A stretch of 64,000 nt of DNA. Source: Owenweeksia sp048267305 (GTDB taxonomy: Bacteria > Bacteroidota > Bacteroidia > Flavobacteriales > Schleiferiaceae). How positions within the stretch are numbered: the first letter of the stretch is position 1; the number at the start of each line of letters is the position of its first letter. The position numbers and the translations under genes are program-made. Below the pieces are notes generated by a model that was not told the origin of the DNA, made no database searches, and worked only from the letters and a program-made list of their open reading frames with translations. The stretch covers positions 62,001-126,000 of the forward strand of contig JBLWXT010000010.1 in assembly GCA_048267305.1 (NCBI GenBank). The letters are read 5' to 3'. Positions 47,529 through 54,570 of this stretch are shown one piece after another.

Positions 47529-50500
47529 ATGAAAAACAAGTTTTACAAAACATGCTGTTTGGCTTTACTAGCCATATTTGCGGTCACTGCGCTCCACGCG
47601 CAAGAGCACACTACAGAGAAGAGCCGATATGAGGCTATGCTATCTGCGGAGGTGGAAATTTCCAAATTCATCAATGAGCATATTAATGATGAAATCCCTA
47701 AGGAAGTTTATGATTTATATGCTCAATACGCAGAAAAACACGATGATGCCCATGAGCGACAATCTGAAATACCGGGTAATGAAGAAGCTATAGAGCTTGG
47801 CATTAAGCGGCTATACCTACGTGCTGTGTATTTTAAGGAACATCCTGAGATAGAGTCTCTTTTTAAACCCCTCATGTTGGGCCCATGTGTAAATGGTGAT
47901 CTGGAACTGGGCGATTACACCGGCTTTGGTGTTGAATCGGGTTTATTTGGAGCCGGTGAGTGTACTATTGCCGGAATAACCTTTGTACCCGAAACCCCTG
48001 GCACCATTGAAACACCGGTAGTTTTTGGTCCGGGAATTAATTGCGAAATAATGAATGTGGGACTCGACCCCATTGTAAACACCTATGGAGGAACGCTACA
48101 AAAGGTTCATGCAGGAGCTCACTCCATTAGAGTTAATCAAAATCACGTACAATATGGAGTAAACAGAATTACTTACCCCATCGTTTTAACCCAACCACAG
48201 GAGGACATTGCCTTTTGGTTTTCCTTTGTACTCCAAAACCCTTATGGGCACACTAATGCCCAGCCATTTTTCAGGGCCAGAGCAGTGCATGTGGCATCAG
48301 GTGTTGAACAAGACTTTTTTTGCGAAACGGGTTTAGAAAGAAATAGCTTCACCTCAGTTGTACCAACAGTAGGATCTGATTCTTTGGTTTGGACAGAATG
48401 GCGATGTGCCGAACTTGAAGTTTCTGGTAATATTGGTGACACTATACTGTTAGACATTACCACTGCCGATTGTAATGCCGGTGGCCACTGGGGATACTCC
48501 TATATAGATGATATATGTACAGTGTGTACCACAGACTCCTGCAACTATCAGGGAAGTATAGACCTTGATCCAACGGATACCTGTTCAGATATCACACAAG
48601 TATGTGGAAGTTACAATCTCGCTGCTTTTCAGTGTACTACAGCCACTATTCAAAACCTATCACTAAATATTTATCAGGGCGGTGTATTGGTAAATACTTT
48701 GACAGGAGCCACTATTGACCCAATCACTAAAACCTTTTGCTTTAACATCTCCCCCGGAGATTTTGGAGGACTTACAGGTGGATTTGATTTTGAAGCAAAT
48801 ATTACATTCAATATTAATGGTTCTCTTAATACCGAGTCAGACCTTAATACCAACCCCGGTCCTGATAACGATTACTTAACCGATCCGAGTTGCTGTCCGG
48901 AATTCAGAATACTGGATTGCTGTGAATATTGGGACATAAGCTCAAGGTCAGCTAACATTGATAAAAGAATTACAGAAGTTGTAGCTAAGTACAAGCAAGC
49001 TTTAAAAGCCAAGTACGGCAGCTGGGTGGATACTGTTGGATGCAGCCCCTGCACCTTCCCTAATGACCTCTTCCCTATCTTTATTGTGGATGAAAACAAT
49101 ATGTTGATTGACGATTCATACTATGACATTACATGGAGCCACAACCCAGGCTGGACGGCAGCTTACGACTGGATACATCCAAACCAAACCACAATAGTTA
49201 CTGTAGAGGATTCGCTACTTGGCTGCGTTTGGACAGACAGCTTCTATTATGACTGTTGCGAATTGGACGTTGAAATTGTATCGCTATGCACCACTTGCGA
49301 TCCTTGTAGCAACCCTTCACAACCATTCTTTATGATTGTAAATGATCAGAATGGCAACCCACTAAGCACCTCAGGCTATAGCTTCTTATGGAGCAATTCC
49401 TCTACTGCCAGTGGTATTAATGGTTTCGTAAATACTGTGTATTGGGTTACTGTAACAGACCTCAGCACAGGCTGTATATCTACAGATACTTTTGAAATAG
49501 CATGCTGTAAGTGTGAGGTGAAGGCCGACTTTAAATTTGATGTGAGTAAATGTGATGTACGATTCGAGGACAAATCCACATCAAGCAAATGCTCTCAAAT
49601 CACTGATTATATCTGGGACTTTGGCGATGGAACCACCAGTAATGCTGCAAACCCAACTCATACTTATGCTGCAAATGGCATTTACAATGTATGTCTTATA
49701 GCTATAGCTAATGATGGTACCAGCAGATGTGCAGACACTATCTGTCAGCGTGTGGAAATTAAGGATTGTAATCCATGTAAATGTGGCTTGGATCCATCCA
49801 TGGAAATTGATATTGAGAAGTGTGACGTGAAATTTGTAGGACATGCCGGAAATAATGCATGTACTCAAGTACTTCAATACCATTGGGATTTTGGCGATGG
49901 TTCTACCTCCAGCCTTCAAAACCCCGGTCATACCTATGCGGCCAACGGCTCTTACAACATATGTCTCACAGTAGAAGGATTTGATGGAACAGATGTGTGT
50001 AAAGCCACTGTTTGTAAGGTTATTGATATTAAAGATTGTGATGGCTGCCCATGTGACCTCAACCCACAGATGGATTTATCCATAGATAAATGTGAGGTTA
50101 AATTCAGAGGTGACGCAGGTGCTAATAAGTGTACCAATGTGAACAAGTACTTCTGGGATTTTGGCGATGGCACCACATCCACCCTACAAAACCCAGTACA
50201 CACTTATGGCACCAACGGTTCTTATACAGTATGTCTTACAGTAGAAGGTGACAATGGACTTGTAAAATGTAAAAAGACCATTTGCAAGGTAATTGACATC
50301 AGGGATTGTATAGATTGCGACTGCAAAATAGGAGCAAACTTTATGGCCCTATATGGCATTCAGGATCCATGTACACTATTCTTTAATGAATCGGTATCTA
50401 CAAACAGTTGTACAAATGTATTGAGCTACGACTGGGATTTTGGTGATGGTACAACATCCATCAATGCCAACCCTGCGCATACTTTCCCTGGTGATGGCAC

Positions 50501-50897
50501 CTACAATGTATGCCTAAGCGTATCAGGTACAAATGGTGTTAAATTCTGTAAGGATAAGTTTTGCAAAACCATTACTATAAGTGGTTGTAAGCCTATCATT
50601 AAAAAGTCAAGCACTACCAGTGAAGGAGTGAACGACTTTGAAGCCTCTGTTTTCCCAAATCCTTTTAGCAATGAGCTTTCAATAACCTTTACCAATCCGG
50701 TAGAGCAAAATGTGGAAGTAACCCTGCTAAATGCCAGTGGAAAGCAAATAGCTTTAATCTCTAATGAAAAGAGAGCTGCAGGAAGCCAGGATGTAAGTTT
50801 CAACGGAACAGACCTTGGTCTTGCACATGGAGTTTACTTTGTAGTAATCCGCAGTGATAGCTACCTAAGCTATAAAAAAGTGGTTTTCAACAAGTAA
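47529..50897 (+). CDS. Cysteine-rich PKD-repeat T9SS type A surface protein
   Basis: A 1122-residue secreted protein. The signal peptide ends at about residue 24 (ALHAQ). An acidic helical segment (25-115) is followed by a jelly-roll-like domain (to about 340) and Cys-containing beta domains. Four consecutive PKD domains (about residues 660-1020) each show the WDFGDGxTS ... NPxHTY ... YNVCL core. Every PKD repeat also carries extra cysteines at fixed places (K/C-D-V, C before the WDFGDG strand, C-L, C...C, then DC), so disulfides within or between repeats are likely. The end is a T9SS type A sorting domain (ASVFPNPFSNELSITF ... YKKVVFNK). Likely a rigid surface stalk or adhesin. Confidence 0.9.
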   Translation: MKNKFYKTCCLALLAIFAVTALHAQEHTTEKSRYEAMLSAEVEISKFINEHINDEIPKEVYDLYAQYAEKHDDAHERQSEIPGNEEAIELGIKRLYLRAVYFKEHPEIESLFKPLMLGPCVNGDLELGDYTGFGVESGLFGAGECTIAGITFVPETPGTIETPVVFGPGINCEIMNVGLDPIVNTYGGTLQKVHAGAHSIRVNQNHVQYGVNRITYPIVLTQPQEDIAFWFSFVLQNPYGHTNAQPFFRARAVHVASGVEQDFFCETGLERNSFTSVVPTVGSDSLVWTEWRCAELEVSGNIGDTILLDITTADCNAGGHWGYSYIDDICTVCTTDSCNYQGSIDLDPTDTCSDITQVCGSYNLAAFQCTTATIQNLSLNIYQGGVLVNTLTGATIDPITKTFCFNISPGDFGGLTGGFDFEANITFNINGSLNTESDLNTNPGPDNDYLTDPSCCPEFRILDCCEYWDISSRSANIDKRITEVVAKYKQALKAKYGSWVDTVGCSPCTFPNDLFPIFIVDENNMLIDDSYYDITWSHNPGWTAAYDWIHPNQTTIVTVEDSLLGCVWTDSFYYDCCELDVEIVSLCTTCDPCSNPSQPFFMIVNDQNGNPLSTSGYSFLWSNSSTASGINGFVNTVYWVTVTDLSTGCISTDTFEIACCKCEVKADFKFDVSKCDVRFEDKSTSSKCSQITDYIWDFGDGTTSNAANPTHTYAANGIYNVCLIAIANDGTSRCADTICQRVEIKDCNPCKCGLDPSMEIDIEKCDVKFVGHAGNNACTQVLQYHWDFGDGSTSSLQNPGHTYAANGSYNICLTVEGFDGTDVCKATVCKVIDIKDCDGCPCDLNPQMDLSIDKCEVKFRGDAGANKCTNVNKYFWDFGDGTTSTLQNPVHTYGTNGSYTVCLTVEGDNGLVKCKKTICKVIDIRDCIDCDCKIGANFMALYGIQDPCTLFFNESVSTNSCTNVLSYDWDFGDGTTSINANPAHTFPGDGTYNVCLSVSGTNGVKFCKDKFCKTITISGCKPIIKKSSTTSEGVNDFEASVFPNPFSNELSITFTNPVEQNVEVTLLNASGKQIALISNEKRAAGSQDVSFNGTDLGLAHGVYFVVIRSDSYLSYKKVVFNK

Positions 50898-50920
50898 GTT
50901 TTAATTAACATTTCTTTAAA

Positions 50921-50961
50921 AAAGAGGCTGTCTCAAGTTTGAGGCAGCCTCTTTCTTTTTA
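50921..50961 (+). terminator. Terminator of the PKD-repeat gene
   Basis: AAAGAGGCTG at 50921-50930 pairs with CAGCCTCTTT at 50945-50954, with inner pairing of CTCA/TGAG, followed by CTTTTT. It lies 24 bases past the stop codon. Confidence 0.85.
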
Positions 50962-51062
50962 CCAGAGAGTATTCATTACCTAAAATCAATAAATCAGGTT
51001 AAATTTCTTCCTTCCTTATTTTAGTATAATCGTACTTTTACTCCTCACCAAACCTTAAAAAC

Positions 51063-51866
51063 ATGTTATTAAAAGTAGGTTCAAGAGGCTCAGAAGTTCA
51101 AGCCGTTCAACAAAAATTAGGATTACATATTGATGGCATATTTGGAGAAGACACCAAAACAGCGGTGCAGCAATGGCAGGCCGCCAATGGCCTTTCGGTA
51201 GATGGAATGGTTGGCGATGACACATGGGGCCTGATGTTCCCCTCAGCACAAGTCAGCACCGGCCCCCTGCCAATAAACAAATTAGCAGGTGCTATTCCAC
51301 AAAATGTTTTAAGCCAAATTCCCGATACGGCTGCCAAATTCAACATCACCAATAAACTGAGACTGGCTCACTTTTTAAGCCAGTGTGCCCATGAGTCTGC
51401 CAATTGGAAGGCAACTGTAGAAAATCTGAATTACTCCGCTAACGGACTAAGAGGCACATTTGGCAAATATTTCCCCAATGGTGATTATGATGCCTACGCA
51501 AGAAATCAGCCTAAAATCGGAGCACGGGTATATGCCAACCGCATGGGCAATGGCGATGAGGCTTCTGGCGAAGGGTATGCCTACCGCGGACGAGGCTACA
51601 TCCAGCTTACCGGAAAAAACAATTACACGGCCTTCTCACAATTTATTGGGGTGGACTGTGTAAACAATCCTGATGCTGTAGCCAATGACTATCCTCTGGC
51701 TTCAGCTGCTTTTTATTTTAACAGTAATAATCTTTGGCCCAAGTGTGATCAGGGTTCTTCTCAGGATGTGATTACCACAGTTACCCGAGCAGTAAATGGA
51801 GGCACCAAAGGATTGGATGACAGGATAAAACACTTTAATACGTATTGGGCATTGCTGAATGGGTAA
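51063..51866 (+). CDS. GH19 endolysin-like protein with N-terminal peptidoglycan-binding domain
   Basis: A 267-residue protein. Residues 1-60 are a PG_binding_1 domain (VGSRGSEVQAVQQKLG, DGIFGEDTKTAVQQWQ, DGMVGDDTW). Residues ~75-267 are a glycoside hydrolase 19 (chitinase/lysozyme-like) domain with the catalytic Glu in SQCAHESANW (Glu111), a second acidic residue at Glu120, and the substrate-groove block GYAYRGRGYIQLTGKNNY. It should cleave glycan strands of peptidoglycan. There is no signal peptide, as in phage endolysins that need a holin or another exit route. It lies just left of the tRNA-like island boundary, so it may be a remnant of an earlier phage or a domesticated lysis gene. Confidence 0.88.
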   Translation: MLLKVGSRGSEVQAVQQKLGLHIDGIFGEDTKTAVQQWQAANGLSVDGMVGDDTWGLMFPSAQVSTGPLPINKLAGAIPQNVLSQIPDTAAKFNITNKLRLAHFLSQCAHESANWKATVENLNYSANGLRGTFGKYFPNGDYDAYARNQPKIGARVYANRMGNGDEASGEGYAYRGRGYIQLTGKNNYTAFSQFIGVDCVNNPDAVANDYPLASAAFYFNSNNLWPKCDQGSSQDVITTVTRAVNGGTKGLDDRIKHFNTYWALLNG

Positions 51867-51931
51867 GAGGCCTTGCACAGCCAAATCACCATAATAGTAG
51901 CAAAAGGAATAAAGATCTATCTAAACATTAT

Positions 51932-51965
51932 AAAGGCCAGTACGAAATGTGCTGGTCTTTATTAT
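51932..51965 (+). terminator. Terminator of the GH19 gene
   Basis: A 12-base-pair stem with two G-T wobbles (51932-51943 with 51949-51960) closes a GAAAT loop and runs into TTTATTATTT. It lies 66 bases after the GH19 stop codon. Confidence 0.65.
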
Positions 51966-52003
51966 TTGTAGAAGCTTACAGATTTCCCGAGCTAGCCCTA
52001 AAC

Positions 52004-52041
52004 AAAAAAAAGCCGCAAGTTTTTTCAAACTTGCGGCTTTT
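52004..52041 (-). terminator. Terminator abutting the tRNA-Pro remnant
   Basis: A perfect 15-base-pair stem (52008-52022 with 52027-52041) closes a TTTC loop. On the minus strand it is followed by a T-run (A-run at 52004-52011 on the plus strand). It begins at the CCA end of the tRNA-like remnant, so it reads as the original terminator of a tRNA gene on the minus strand. Confidence 0.8.
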
Positions 52042-52066
52042 TGGTCGGGGCGGCAGGATTATAACC
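52042..52066 (-). other. tRNA-Pro 3'-end remnant, probable island attachment site
   Basis: Read on the minus strand, 52060-52042 is AATCCTGCCGCCCCGACCA. This equals the T-loop end, acceptor strand, discriminator A73 and CCA of a bacterial tRNA-Pro, including G72 of the C1-G72 pair peculiar to that tRNA. The T-loop TTCG of a real tRNA is changed to TTAT, and the bases further upstream do not pair with the T stem, so the rest of the tRNA is missing. A 3' tRNA end with its own terminator but no 5' part is the usual scar at the distal end of an element integrated into a tRNA gene. The tRNA assignment is from memory of Bacteroidota tRNA-Pro. Confidence 0.6.
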
Positions 52067-52298
52067 ACCTCGCGCAAATCATTTTATATCAATAAGTTAT
52101 AAGATCGAATTTCAGTTGGTTCACCGTTTGGTTCTCAATTTATTAGAACTTGTTTGAGTGATATTGGTGAATTCTAAAACCTCTGTAAAGATACTAAAAA
52201 TCCAGCTTTTATGGTTCAAATCGTGACAAAAAGAACGGAATAAAATGGGTTTTAGACATAGATTTTAGAGACATCTGAACAGCATTAATTGAGTGTGT

Positions 52299-52499
52299 TC
52301 AATCTGTGATGTATCGATCAACAACTTCTGATGACAGGCCTGTGAACTCACAGAATTCCTCCACACTCACAAACTGATGTGGCTCTTTGGAAAGTGCTTC
52401 TCTGATTTTATTCAGAAGCTTTCTCCCGTACCGCTCACTTTTACCAGTGATGCGTTGCACATCCTTTGGATAAATACAAGCTCTTTTGGTTTCAATCAT
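52299..52499 (-). CDS. Small HTH protein, possibly excisionase-like
   Basis: A 66-residue protein with two short helix-turn-helix-like halves: YPKDVQRITGKSERYGRKLL and VSVEEFCEFTGLSSEVVDRY. Small proteins of this look are frequent on Bacteroidota mobile elements. I do not know an assigned function; excisionase or repressor are the natural guesses. It is divergent from the cassette at 52690, with ~190 bases between them in which I find no firm promoter. Confidence 0.65.
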   Translation of the reverse strand: MIETKRACIYPKDVQRITGKSERYGRKLLNKIREALSKEPHQFVSVEEFCEFTGLSSEVVDRYITD

Positions 52500-52689
52500 A
52501 CTTTATCTATACTTCATCTATGCCTTTGCTATAAGGTAAATATACAAAATGGAGAGGGCTGTATTTTTTAACATTATCGGAATAAACCTCCTGAACTGGC
52601 TCCAAGCGGAACCGGACTTTTGTATACGAATATGAAATCGTTGAATTTCGGTGGGTTGCAATGAAGCAACGAATCAAAATTCAAATGAT

Positions 52690-53454
52690 ATGGCACGACA
52701 AAAAGGAATTGTGAAACTGGAGGGAACCATTGGTGATTTATCCTTCTACAAAAGCAAAGATGGCTACTTAGCCAGAGAGAAAGGTGGTGTTGATGGGGAT
52801 AGGATCAAAAACGACCCAGCCTTTGCCCGAACCCGTGAGAATGGCTCTGAGTTCGGAAGAGCCGGTAAATCGGGAAAATTGATCCGAACAGCTTTCAGGC
52901 CTCTGATATTAAAAACTGGGGATAGTAAGCTTACTTCTCGTTTGACCAAGCAAATGTTGAAGGTGATCCAGTCGGATACTACCAACACGAGGGGCGAACG
53001 AACTGTTAATGATGGCAACCTAGAGTTGATCCAGAACTTTGATTTCAACGTGGACGGACGATTGGAAGCTACTCTGTATGCTCCATTTAATGTAACTGTA
53101 GATAGAGTTGCTGGTACTGCAACTATTGACGTTCCTGAATTTATACCTACTAATAGTCTGGCATATCCTCAAGGAGCTACACACTTGAAAATGGTCGCGG
53201 CTGTTTCTGAAGTCAATTTTGAGACAGAGGAGTTTACTTACAATAGTAGTGAGAGTGCGGACATAGAAATCTCAAGTGCAGAGGTTGCAGCTTCCCAGCT
53301 GGCATTAGCTTTTAATACGGATACTGAAGATACCTTACTTGTTGTTTTTGGAATCGATTTTTACCAATCAGTGAACGGTGAAATGTATGCCATGAAAAAT
53401 GGTTCTTACAACTGCCTGGCATTGGTGGAAGTTGAAGCGTATGTTACTCCTTAA
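52690..53454 (+). CDS. Conserved basic protein, first gene of a phage-like cassette
   Basis: A 254-residue protein of unknown function that I associate with DUF5675 neighbourhoods in Bacteroidota. The first ~100 residues are basic and look strongly constrained (ARQKGIVKLEGTIGDLSFYK, then NDPAFARTRENGSEFGRAGK), which would suit nucleic-acid or particle binding. The rest is beta-rich and acidic, without signal peptide or membrane helix. I use the ATG at 52690, since the GTG at 52651 adds 13 unlike residues. A GTTGC/GCAAC hairpin (52655-52670) lies just upstream. The DUF5675 gene follows at 14 bases. Function is unknown; a structural or cargo-binding protein is only a guess. Confidence 0.75.
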   Translation: MARQKGIVKLEGTIGDLSFYKSKDGYLAREKGGVDGDRIKNDPAFARTRENGSEFGRAGKSGKLIRTAFRPLILKTGDSKLTSRLTKQMLKVIQSDTTNTRGERTVNDGNLELIQNFDFNVDGRLEATLYAPFNVTVDRVAGTATIDVPEFIPTNSLAYPQGATHLKMVAAVSEVNFETEEFTYNSSESADIEISSAEVAASQLALAFNTDTEDTLLVVFGIDFYQSVNGEMYAMKNGSYNCLALVEVEAYVTP

Positions 53455-53468
53455 GGTGTTAGTCCTGC

Positions 53469-53876
53469 ATGGAGCTAGTATTATATAGGGAATACCACCT
53501 GGAAGGCGCTAACGGGTTGATATATGACGAAAAGCAGGTGGTCTGTTGTACCATTGAGCTTCCCTGGATGGAGAATCAACGCATGGTGTCTTGTATTCCA
53601 GAAGGTCGGTATAAACTGATCAAGCGATATACCGAAAGACGGGGTTGGCATCTGTTGGTTAAAGATGTTCCCAATCGTGATGGCATCTTATTTCATCCGG
53701 CCAATAATGCCCTGAAAGAATTGAAGGGCTGTATTGCTCCTGTTTCTGAGCTCTCCGGGCATGGCCAGGGGATTCAGTCCAGAGATGCTGACACAAGATT
53801 GAAAACACTTGTATTTGAAGCCCAAGACAAAGGCGAAGAAGTATTTATTACCATTCAAAAGGCAAAGAAACCATGA
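53469..53876 (+). CDS. DUF5675 family protein
   Basis: A 135-residue protein of family DUF5675, with the typical CCTIELPWMENQRMVSCIPEGRY block and FHPANNALKELKGCIAP. The arrangement His76 ... Gly-Cys88-Ile resembles the His/Cys active site of YkuD-type L,D-transpeptidases. A peptidoglycan-related enzyme is therefore possible, but this is pattern reading, not an established function. There is no signal peptide. It overlaps the next gene by four bases (ATGA). Confidence 0.82.
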   Translation: MELVLYREYHLEGANGLIYDEKQVVCCTIELPWMENQRMVSCIPEGRYKLIKRYTERRGWHLLVKDVPNRDGILFHPANNALKELKGCIAPVSELSGHGQGIQSRDADTRLKTLVFEAQDKGEEVFITIQKAKKP

Positions 53877-54103
53877 ATATTATTGAAAGAGCAAAAGCTC
53901 CAACACCTAAATTTTTCAAAGTACTACGGAACATTGGACTAGCATTGGCTGCTGCAGGAGGTGCTTTAATCACAGCTCCAATAAGTTTGCCTGTGGGGAT
54001 TGTTGCATTGGGAGGTTATCTAACGGTTGGTGGAACCGTGCTGACAGCTGTCAGTCAAGTTACTGTAGAGAATACAGAAAAAAGAGATAAAGATGATGGC
54101 TAA
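53873..54103 (+). CDS. Small two-helix membrane protein, holin-like
   Basis: A 76-residue protein. A basic N terminus (IERAKAPTPKFFKVLR) is followed by two hydrophobic segments (about 20-40 and 42-62) rich in Gly/Ala, and a charged tail (ENTEKRDKDDG). Size and layout suit a phage holin, though I recognise no named holin family. It is translationally coupled to the DUF5675 gene by a four-base overlap and overlaps the next small gene by 11 bases. Confidence 0.68.
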   Translation: MNIIERAKAPTPKFFKVLRNIGLALAAAGGALITAPISLPVGIVALGGYLTVGGTVLTAVSQVTVENTEKRDKDDG

Positions 54104-54305
54104 TGATCTGGATGGTGCTGGAACCATAGCTGGAACTGCAGGAGGAACATTGCTTAGTATACTTGTCAATATCAATTCGGGTGATATCCTTCAGACGAGT
54201 CTTTTAGCTGCTATCGGTGCTATAGTGAGCTTTATTGTTTCTGTACTCCTCAAAGCACTACTCCAATGTTTGAAGGAAAAGCATCCACCTCCGAAGGGGA
54301 TGTGA
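54093..54305 (+). CDS. Small membrane protein, holin-like
   Basis: A 70-residue protein with a Gly/Ala-rich N segment (GAGTIAGTAGGTLLSI) and one strong membrane helix (about 36-58: LLAAIGAIVSFIVSVLLKALL), then a short tail ending KEKHPPPKGM. It overlaps the preceding gene by 11 bases in another frame. Two tiny membrane proteins in a row recall holin/antiholin or holin/spanin pairs. The cassette ends at a terminator 19 bases further on. Confidence 0.65.
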   Translation: MMANDLDGAGTIAGTAGGTLLSILVNINSGDILQTSLLAAIGAIVSFIVSVLLKALLQCLKEKHPPPKGM

Positions 54306-54323
54306 TTTTGTGTTTCTATTAGT

Positions 54324-54350
54324 AAAAAGATCTCCTCGTGAGGTCTTTTT
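54324..54350 (+). terminator. Terminator of the four-gene cassette
   Basis: An 11-base-pair stem with one T-G wobble (54324-54334 with 54340-54350) closes a 5-base loop, and the 3' arm itself ends in TTTTT. It separates the cassette from the purine run and hairpin that follow. Confidence 0.75.
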
Positions 54351-54381
54351 CATTTTACGTATATCTAAACCACACACATTT

Positions 54382-54422
54382 GAAAAGAGAAAAGAAAAAA
54401 AGGAAAAAAAGAAAAGAGAAAG
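54382..54422 (+). repeat. 41-base uninterrupted purine run
   Basis: Every base from 54382 to 54422 is A or G, mostly short A runs split by single G residues. It sits between the cassette terminator and the long hairpin. It could be an unpaired spacer, a protein-binding tract or replication slippage product; nothing decides. Confidence 0.6.
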
Positions 54423-54431
54423 CTTTTGATC

Positions 54432-54560
54432 AGGTAGGCATGGCCAGGTCAGTCAAGGTTTTTTGAGAAAATACTACCCATAAGGGTGGAGATTTTATCA
54501 AAAACCCGTAGGGCTTGACCTTGACAGATCTGAATAGCGGTGGCCATGTGCGGCCTGCCT
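54432..54560. ncRNA. Candidate structured RNA: ~130-base imperfect hairpin
   Basis: Nested complementary segments line up in order. AGGTAGGC (54432-54439) pairs with GCCTGCCT (54553-54560), ATGGCCA (54440-54446) with TGGCCAT (54541-54547), GTCAA (54452-54456) with TTGAC (54521-54525), GGTTTTTTGA (54457-54466) with TCAAAAACC (54498-54506), and CTACCC (54474-54479) with GGGTGG (54484-54489) around an ATAA loop. CTTGAC is duplicated in tandem at 54514-54525. No ORF of note crosses it. The strand is uncertain. It could be an ncRNA, a large operator or the terminal structure of an element. Confidence 0.4.
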
Positions 54561-54567
54561 AACTTTG
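54560..54567 (+). promoter_or_regulatory. Possible -7 box reading into the ORF-poor region
   Basis: TAACTTTG exactly matches the Bacteroidota -7 consensus TAnnTTTG and directly abuts the long hairpin. No -33 TTTG is seen at the usual spacing. If used, transcription would start near 54574 and read through the GC-rich ORF-poor region. Confidence 0.25.
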
Positions 54568-54570
54568 CTG

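Noticed and set aside
51845..52102. 85-codon open frame running through terminators and the tRNA scar
   Set aside because: It crosses two terminators and the tRNA remnant and has no protein-like features.
52651..52689. GTG start giving 13 extra residues on the cassette's first protein
   Set aside because: The added segment (MGCNEATNQNSND) overlaps a small hairpin, and the ATG at 52690 gives the conserved ARQKG N terminus.
54432..54560. Retron msr-msd
   Set aside because: No reverse transcriptase gene lies nearby on either strand, and the ptuAB pair 5 kb away is joined to hsd genes rather than to a retron, so I do not call it a retron.
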